From an uncultured Lachnospiraceae bacterium (lineage in GTDB: Bacteria; Bacillota; Clostridia; Lachnospirales; Lachnospiraceae): a stretch of DNA of 64,000 nt. The notes beneath the pieces are model-generated. The model did no database searches, was not told the DNA's origin, and saw only the letters and a program-made list of their open reading frames with translations. Made by a program: the position numbers and the translations under genes. Positions 59,340 to 64,000 of the stretch are shown here, piece after piece. The first letter of the stretch is position 1. Every line of letters begins with the position of its first letter. The DNA lies in assembly GCA_902761665.1 (NCBI GenBank), contig CACWLA010000003.1, positions 1-64,000 on the forward strand. The letters run 5' to 3'.

Positions 59340-60326
59340 ATGAACGGAAAAGGGAAAATTGCCGTGCTGGGCGCGGGGACGATGGGGCCAGGGATCGCCG
59401 CAGTCTACGCGGTGAACGGATATGAGACCGCGCTGTATTCGCGGACGGAGAAAACGCTGGAGAAGGCAAGGGTCACGGTCGAAGGCATCCTGGAACTCTT
59501 CCGGGAGGAGAAAATGTTCCCGGAGGAGGCGGTGATCCCGGCCGCCGGGAGGATCTCGTACGTTACGGACCTATCCGCCGCCGTCCGCGGGGCGTTTTAC
59601 GTGGCTGAGACCGTCGCGGAGGTGCCGGAGGTGAAAAAGGAGATCTTCCGGCAGCTGGACGAACTCCTCCCCGAAGACGTCTTCATTTCCAGCAATACCT
59701 CCTACATGAACATTTTTGAGCTCGCGCCCGAAAGAAGGCAGGCGCGGCTCGCGATCGTCCACTGGGTCGCACCGCCGCATATCCTGCCCCTTGTCGAGGT
59801 GGTCAGGGGACCGGAAACCGCCGAGGAGACGATGGAGGCCATGATGGCGCTTCACGAAGCCTGCGGAAAACTGCCGGTCCGGATGGAAAAATACATCCCC
59901 GGCTTCATCCTGAACCGTCTGCAGAGCGCGATGAACCGCGAGGTGATCGGGCTGATGCAGGAAGGCTATGTTTCGCCGGAGATGCTGGACCGGGCGGTGA
60001 AGGCTTCCCTGATGCCGCGGGGGCTCCTTCTGGGCGTCGTGCAGCGGATGGATTTCAACGGGCTCGACATGGTGGCGAGAGGCCTCAGGAACCGGAGCTT
60101 CGAGCCCTTCGGCGCGCCGCCGGAAGACAACGTCATCGCAGAGATGGCGGAAAGAGGAGAACGCGGCGTCAAGTCCGGTGCGGGCTTCTACGATTACGGG
60201 GAGACCGGCAGCGAAGAAGCGATGCGCCTCCGGGACAGGTACCTCATCGAAAGCGTCCGTCTGGCGCGGTACTTCATGGAGCGTCCGATCGGAACGGAGA
60301 GAAAGCGGAGCGCGCCGGAAGACTGA
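59340..60326 (+). CDS. 3-hydroxyacyl-CoA dehydrogenase/lambda-crystallin-like hydroxyacid dehydrogenase
   Basis: This 328-residue protein has the Rossmann motif G-A-G-T-M-G (11-16) and a His141 in H-W-V-A-P-P-H-I-L-P-L-V-E-V-V. This active-site pattern is closer to L-gulonate or carnitine 3-dehydrogenases (H-P-x-N-P-P) than to Hbd, so it may act on a free 3-hydroxy acid. The C-terminal domain ends G-V-K-S-G-A-G-F-Y-D-Y. GGGGAAGGA precedes the ATG at 59340. It is the last gene of the cluster. Confidence 0.82.
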   Translation: MNGKGKIAVLGAGTMGPGIAAVYAVNGYETALYSRTEKTLEKARVTVEGILELFREEKMFPEEAVIPAAGRISYVTDLSAAVRGAFYVAETVAEVPEVKKEIFRQLDELLPEDVFISSNTSYMNIFELAPERRQARLAIVHWVAPPHILPLVEVVRGPETAEETMEAMMALHEACGKLPVRMEKYIPGFILNRLQSAMNREVIGLMQEGYVSPEMLDRAVKASLMPRGLLLGVVQRMDFNGLDMVARGLRNRSFEPFGAPPEDNVIAEMAERGERGVKSGAGFYDYGETGSEEAMRLRDRYLIESVRLARYFMERPIGTERKRSAPED

Positions 60327-60368
60327 AGCGGGGACGGCTGCGCCTTCCGGAAAACGGCAGCGATACGG

Positions 60369-60400
60369 AAAACGGCGGGATCTTTCGCCGTTTTTTCTTT
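60369..60400 (+). terminator. Terminator of the catabolic cluster
   Basis: AAAACGGCG and CGCCGTTTT pair around an 8-base loop and are followed by TTCTTTTTT. Confidence 0.85.
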
Positions 60401-60417
60401 TTTGCGGCAAAAAAGCC

Positions 60418-60472
60418 TTGACACTGCGGCAAAAGGTGCTATCATATAACATATGAACAGTTGTTCATATGT
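60418..60472 (+). promoter_or_regulatory. Metal-resistance promoter with ArsR/CadC operator
   Basis: TTGACA (60418-60423) is a consensus -35; an imperfect -10 (ATCATA or TCATAT) follows at 17-18 bases. Immediately downstream is a perfect 11-2-11 palindrome, ACATATGAACA-GT-TGTTCATATGT (60449-60472), the classic operator type of CadC/SmtB repressors. Binding would block transcription. Confidence 0.85.
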
Positions 60473-60492
60473 TTGCAAAGGAGAACGGCGTC

Positions 60493-60888
60493 ATGGCAAA
60501 ACAGGCATACGTTGAACTGTGCGACGAGGTCTGCACGCACCGGGAGATCCTGGAAAAAGTGCAGCCGGAAATGCCGGATGAAGAGCGCCTTTACGACCTT
60601 GCGGAACTCTTCAAGGTTTTCGGCGATACGACGAGGATCCGCATCCTCTACGTCCTCTTCGAGTCGGAAATGTGCGTCTGCGACATCGCGGCGCTCCTGA
60701 ACATGACTCAGTCGGCGATCTCGCACCAGCTGCGGCTGCTCAAGCAGGCGCGCCTCGTGCGCAGCCGCCGGGAAGGCAAGACCGTCTATTATTTCCTCGA
60801 CGACGACCACGTCCGCACCGTCATCGGGCAGGGCATGGAGCATATTTCGGAAAGAGCAGGAGGCAGAAAAGATGAAAAAGAGCTATAA
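60493..60888 (+). CDS. ArsR/SmtB-family metal-responsive repressor (CadC-like)
   Basis: The 131-residue winged-helix repressor has Cys10 and Cys14 in the N-terminal arm and C-V-C-D (61-64) in the alpha3 region, forming a CadC-like thiolate site. The alpha5 site D-x-H-x10-H-x-x-E is also complete (Asp104, His106, His117, Glu120). Soft metals such as Cd, Pb or Zn would release it from the operator upstream. AAAGGAG supports the ATG at 60493. It overlaps the metallochaperone gene. Confidence 0.9.
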   Translation: MAKQAYVELCDEVCTHREILEKVQPEMPDEERLYDLAELFKVFGDTTRIRILYVLFESEMCVCDIAALLNMTQSAISHQLRLLKQARLVRSRREGKTVYYFLDDDHVRTVIGQGMEHISERAGGRKDEKEL

Positions 60889-61090
60889 GATCGAAGTGGA
60901 CTGCGCAAACTGCGCGAACCTCATGGAGGAAGCCGCAAAGAAGACCGAAGGCGTGAAGGATGCGTCGGTCAGCTTCATGACCCTGAAGATGAAGGTCGAA
61001 TTCGAAGAAGGCGCGGACGCGGCTGCGGTCATGCAGAAAGTCCTCGCAAACTGCAAGAAGGTCGAAAGCGACTGCGAGATCTATCTCTGA
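60872..61090 (+). CDS. Heavy-metal-associated (HMA) domain metallochaperone
   Basis: This 72-residue ferredoxin-like protein has the metal-binding C-x-x-C in D-C-A-N-C (Cys11 and Cys14). In many relatives this domain is the N-terminus of the P-type ATPase; here it is a separate gene 52 bases before an ATPase that lacks it. It likely hands metal to the pump. It overlaps the arsR-type gene by 17 bases. Confidence 0.88.
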   Translation: MKKSYKIEVDCANCANLMEEAAKKTEGVKDASVSFMTLKMKVEFEEGADAAAVMQKVLANCKKVESDCEIYL

Positions 61091-61142
61091 GAACGGAAGG
61101 GCGGCGCTTCGGCGCCGCCCGTCTCCCCGGGAGGCGAAGGCA

Positions 61143-63056
61143 ATGACGAAAAAGCAAAAACAGCTGCTTATCCGCATCATCGTCGCGGCGGTCTTTTTCG
61201 TACCGCTGTATCTGCTGTCGGAGGGCATCATCCCGAACGAACTGCCGAAATGGGCTATCCTGGTCCTGTTCCTCATCCCCTATCTGATGGCTGGCCACGA
61301 CGTCATCCGCAAGGCATTTCTCGGCATTAAAAACCGCAGGCCGTTTGACGAATGCTTTCTGATGACGGTGGCGACGGTCGGCGCGATCGTGCTCGGCGAG
61401 TACGGGGAAGGCGCGGCGGTCATGCTGCTGTACCAGGTGGGCGAGCTCTTCCAGGGCATCGCAGTCGGACGGAGCCGCCGGAACATCAGTGCGCTCATGG
61501 ACATCCGCCCGGACTACGCGAACATCGAGGCGGAGGACGGGACACTGGAGCGCGTCGATCCGGATGAAGTGGAGACCGGTTCGGTCATCGTGGTCCAGCC
61601 GGGGGAAAAGGTCCCGATCGACGGCGTGGTAGCCGAAGGGACATCAGCGCTCGATACCGCCGCCCTGACCGGTGAGAGCCGGCCGCGCGGCGTGAGCGTG
61701 GACGATACGGTCCTGTCCGGCTCCGTGAACCTTACCGGCGTGCTGAAGATCCGCACCACGGCGGAGTTTGAGGAGTCGACGGCATCAAAGATCCTGGAAC
61801 TCGTGGAAAATGCGGCTTCGCGCAAAGCAAAGTCGGAGCATTTCGTTGCGAAATTCGCGCGGATCTATACGCCGGCCGTGTGTTTCGCCGCGCTGGCGCT
61901 TGCAGTCCTGCCGCCGATTTTCTGCATGATCACCGGGATCGGCCTCGGCGGGGGCGTGACGGCCGGGCAGCTCCTGCGTGACTGGCTCCTTCGGGCCTGC
62001 ACCTTCCTCGTGATCAGCTGCCCCTGCGCGATCGTGATCAGCGTGCCGCTCAGCTTCTTCGCGGGGCTCGGCGGCGCGGGCAGCCGCGGCATCCTCATCA
62101 AGGGTGCGAACTACCTCGAAACGCTGGCCTCGGTCGGCACGGTCGCCTTTGACAAGACCGGGACGATCACGAAGGGGACCTTCGAGGTCACGGCGGTGCA
62201 TCACAATACGCTCGACGAGAACAAACTGCTGGAACTCGCAGCGCACGCGGAGTGCCATTCCTCGCACCCGATCAGCCTGAGTCTGCAGAGGGCTTACGGG
62301 AAGCCCGTGGACCCGGCGCGCGTTGCCGACGTGCAGGAGATCAGCGGGCACGGCATCACGGCGAAGGTAGACGGGAAAGCGGTCGCGGTCGGGAACGAAC
62401 GGCTGATGAACCGTCTCGGCGTCCCTTCGGAGCACTGCCATTCGGCGGGGACGATCATCCACGTGGCCGTGGACGGCGCCTATGCCGGGCACTTCGTGAT
62501 CGCGGACGAGGTCAAGGAACGTGCGAAAGAGGCGATGGAAGCACTTGCAAAGGCGGGCGTCGGACGGACGGTCATGCTGACCGGAGATATCGAAGCGGTT
62601 GCGAAGAGCGTCGCGGAGGACGTCGGAATCAGTGAATACCGCGCGGAACTGCTGCCGCAGGATAAGGTCGCCTGCGTGGAGGAACTGCTGGCCGGAAGCA
62701 CCGGCGGGAAGAAACTGGCCTTCGTCGGCGACGGCATCAACGACGCGCCGGTCCTTTCGCGGGCGGACATCGGGATCGCCATGGGCGCGCTCGGTTCGGA
62801 CGCAGCCATCGAAGCGGCGGACGTCGTGCTGATGGACGACGATCCCGTGAAGATCGCAAAGGCGATCCGGATCGCCCGGAAATGCATCCGCATCGTCCGG
62901 GAGAACATCGGCTTTGCCCTGGGTGTGAAGGCAGTCTGCCTGATCCTCAGCGCGCTCGGCCGTGCGGACATGTGGATCGCGATCCTTGCGGACGTCGGTG
63001 TCATGGTCCTGGCCGTGCTGAACGCCATCCGCTGCCTGTTCGTGAAGGACCTGTAA
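61143..63056 (+). CDS. P1B-type heavy-metal ATPase (Cd/Zn/Pb type)
   Basis: This 637-residue pump lacks an N-terminal HMA domain. It has the membrane C-P-C motif (293-295), phosphorylation Asp337 in D-K-T-G-T, T-G-E-S in the actuator domain, an S-H-P motif in the nucleotide domain and G-D-G-I-N-D-A-P. The C-P-C site and the following pattern fit Zn/Cd/Pb exporters of the CadA/ZntA type. It is the last gene of the ArsR-regulated operon. Confidence 0.92.
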   Translation: MTKKQKQLLIRIIVAAVFFVPLYLLSEGIIPNELPKWAILVLFLIPYLMAGHDVIRKAFLGIKNRRPFDECFLMTVATVGAIVLGEYGEGAAVMLLYQVGELFQGIAVGRSRRNISALMDIRPDYANIEAEDGTLERVDPDEVETGSVIVVQPGEKVPIDGVVAEGTSALDTAALTGESRPRGVSVDDTVLSGSVNLTGVLKIRTTAEFEESTASKILELVENAASRKAKSEHFVAKFARIYTPAVCFAALALAVLPPIFCMITGIGLGGGVTAGQLLRDWLLRACTFLVISCPCAIVISVPLSFFAGLGGAGSRGILIKGANYLETLASVGTVAFDKTGTITKGTFEVTAVHHNTLDENKLLELAAHAECHSSHPISLSLQRAYGKPVDPARVADVQEISGHGITAKVDGKAVAVGNERLMNRLGVPSEHCHSAGTIIHVAVDGAYAGHFVIADEVKERAKEAMEALAKAGVGRTVMLTGDIEAVAKSVAEDVGISEYRAELLPQDKVACVEELLAGSTGGKKLAFVGDGINDAPVLSRADIGIAMGALGSDAAIEAADVVLMDDDPVKIAKAIRIARKCIRIVRENIGFALGVKAVCLILSALGRADMWIAILADVGVMVLAVLNAIRCLFVKDL

Positions 63057-63092
63057 GGGAACCTGCGCCGTCCGGCGGACGGAAAAGACGTT

Positions 63093-63122
63093 CTCCCCGC
63101 TTCATCGGCATGAGGCGGGGAG
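63093..63122 (+). terminator. Terminator-like hairpin after the metal ATPase
   Basis: CTCCCCGC pairs with GCGGGGAG around a 14-base loop. The following ATTGATTT is only a weak T tract. Confidence 0.5.
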
Positions 63123-63123
63123 A

Positions 63124-63152
63124 TTGATTTGACGGGGTTTCTGCGCTATAAT
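63124..63152 (+). promoter_or_regulatory. Promoter of the GNAT/Nudix genes
   Basis: TTGATT (63124-63129) and TATAAT (63147-63152) are separated by 17 bases, 38 bases before the GTG start. Confidence 0.65.
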
Positions 63153-63189
63153 TCACGCAGGAAGAAACTTTGAAGAGGAGGACGGAGCC

Positions 63190-63765
63190 GTGGTCATCCG
63201 GGATATCGAATTTACGTTAAAGGACGGCAGGACAGCCGTGCTTCACAGCCCGCGGGAAGAGGACGTCCCCGGCATGCTCGAATATCTTTACGTCAGCGCC
63301 GGGGAAACGGATTTCCTTCTGCGCTATCCGGAGGAGTGCGGAAAATATACCCCCGAGGCGGAGAAGGCCCTGTTTGAGCGCCTGAACGCATCCGAAACGG
63401 AAGCAATGCTGGCCTGCACTGTGGACGGAAGGATCGCCGGCAACTGCCAGATCACCTGGAACCGGCGGATCAAGACCGGGCACCGGGCGAACGTTGCCAT
63501 CGCGCTGCTTAAGGAATTCTGGGGACTCGGGATCGGGACCCGGATGTTTGAGGAAATGATCCGGATCGCCGAGGCCGACCCGGCCATCCTTCAGCTTGAA
63601 CTGGAATTCATCGAAGGAAACAGCCGCGCGCGGGCCCTGTACGAAAAGATGGGCTTCCGCATCACGGGCGTGAATCCGGACGCGATCCGCCTGAAGGACG
63701 GGTCGTTCCGGAACGAATATGTCATGATGAAAAAGATCGTACGGGGGCAGAAGGATGCGGACTGA
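63190..63765 (+). CDS. GNAT-family N-acetyltransferase
   Basis: This 191-residue acetyltransferase has the acetyl-CoA-binding G-L-G-I-G-T-R motif (about residues 117-123) and the late N-S-R-A-R-A-L-Y-E-K-M-G-F signature. Its substrate is unknown. The start is GTG, with AGAGGAGG about 8 bases upstream. It overlaps the following Nudix gene by 11 bases. Confidence 0.9.
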   Translation: MVIRDIEFTLKDGRTAVLHSPREEDVPGMLEYLYVSAGETDFLLRYPEECGKYTPEAEKALFERLNASETEAMLACTVDGRIAGNCQITWNRRIKTGHRANVAIALLKEFWGLGIGTRMFEEMIRIAEADPAILQLELEFIEGNSRARALYEKMGFRITGVNPDAIRLKDGSFRNEYVMMKKIVRGQKDAD

Positions 63766-64000
63766 AGACGAAAAAAGCGCCGTGAAGCGTGAAAAATCCT
63801 GCGGCGCGGTGGTCATCTGCACTGACGGAGAAGAAAGGCGCTATCTGCTGACCTGCTCGAAGAAAGGCGTCTGGGGATTTCCCAAGGGGCACATGGAGAA
63901 AGGCGAAACGGAGCACGATACCGCGCTTCGGGAGATCCGGGAAGAGACCGGCCTGAACGTTGCGTTCACGAACGGCTTCCGCAGGACGGACGCCTACATG
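63755..64000 (+). CDS. Nudix hydrolase, 3' partial
   Basis: The first 82 residues are in view; the gene runs past the right edge. The Nudix box G-x5-E-x7-R-E-x-x-E-E-x-G is complete: G-H-M-E-K-G-E-T then R-E-I-R-E-E-T-G. The preceding W-G-F-P-K-G resembles diadenosine tetraphosphatase-type Nudix enzymes, which hydrolyse nucleoside polyphosphates. It starts inside the GNAT gene, so both are co-translated. Confidence 0.85.
   Translation, partial: MRTEDEKSAVKREKSCGAVVICTDGEERRYLLTCSKKGVWGFPKGHMEKGETEHDTALREIREETGLNVAFTNGFRRTDAYM

Overview
The window looks like chromosome of an anaerobic, fairly GC-rich member of the Bacillota, probably class Clostridia and possibly from a gut or rumen. The basis is strong AGGAGG-type ribosome binding sites, sigma-A-like promoters, lipoproteins with TTEAP-type linkers, GPH and TctCBA transporters, a clostridial-type 3-hydroxyacyl-CoA dehydrogenase, and no respiratory genes. 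The taxonomic call is inference. No rRNA, tRNA, CRISPR array or insertion sequence was recognised. Every gap between genes is shorter than about 300 bases.

Layout. 1-2.05 kb: end of a surface-type protein with InlB-like repeats. 2.15-13.5 kb: an AraC-type regulator diverges from a tightly overlapping operon of a GPH sugar symporter, GH2, a TIM-barrel sugar isomerase, GH78, GH43 with a discoidin domain, and GH1. None of these enzymes has a signal peptide, so small imported glycosides are probably dismantled in the cytoplasm. 13.6-14.7 kb: a split chromate-type transporter. 14.9-15.3 kb: a small unknown gene. 15.5-18.3 kb: larE, larC and larB, which make the nickel-pincer cofactor of lactate-racemase-type enzymes. 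They diverge from a nickel ECF transporter (cbiM/nikMN, cbiQ, cbiO; 18.4-21.1 kb). 21.3-30.4 kb: a GH32-type lipoprotein followed by a 2530-residue anchored protein built from about 12 copies of an unrecognised domain plus FIVAR-like and SHIRT-like modules. 30.7-31.8 kb: a YcxB-like membrane protein.

31.8-45.3 kb is a gamma-glutamyl locus. On the minus strand lie a lipoprotein, gamma-glutamyltransferase, and two copies of a module made of a DctM-like permease, a 48-residue two-helix protein and an aspartoacylase/M14-like metallo-hydrolase. A DUF6305-like lipoprotein and a third hydrolase accompany them. Divergently on the plus strand are pgsB, pgsC and a pgsW-like gene for poly-gamma-glutamate synthesis.

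45.6-60.3 kb is a catabolic cluster around a LysR regulator: two SDRs, a class III CoA-transferase, a thiolase and a thiolase lacking its catalytic residues, a complete TctCBA transporter, a LarA homologue with conserved cofactor Lys and His residues, two hydroxyacyl/hydroxyacid dehydrogenases, a DapA-type lyase and a D-2-hydroxyacid dehydrogenase. I infer that a carboxylate is imported, epimerised by a nickel-pincer enzyme, oxidised, activated to a CoA ester and cleaved. The lar and nickel genes 35 kb upstream would supply the cofactor.

60.4-64 kb: a CadC-like ArsR repressor with a perfect operator, a CxxC metallochaperone and a P1B-type metal ATPase, then a GNAT acetyltransferase and the start of a Nudix hydrolase.
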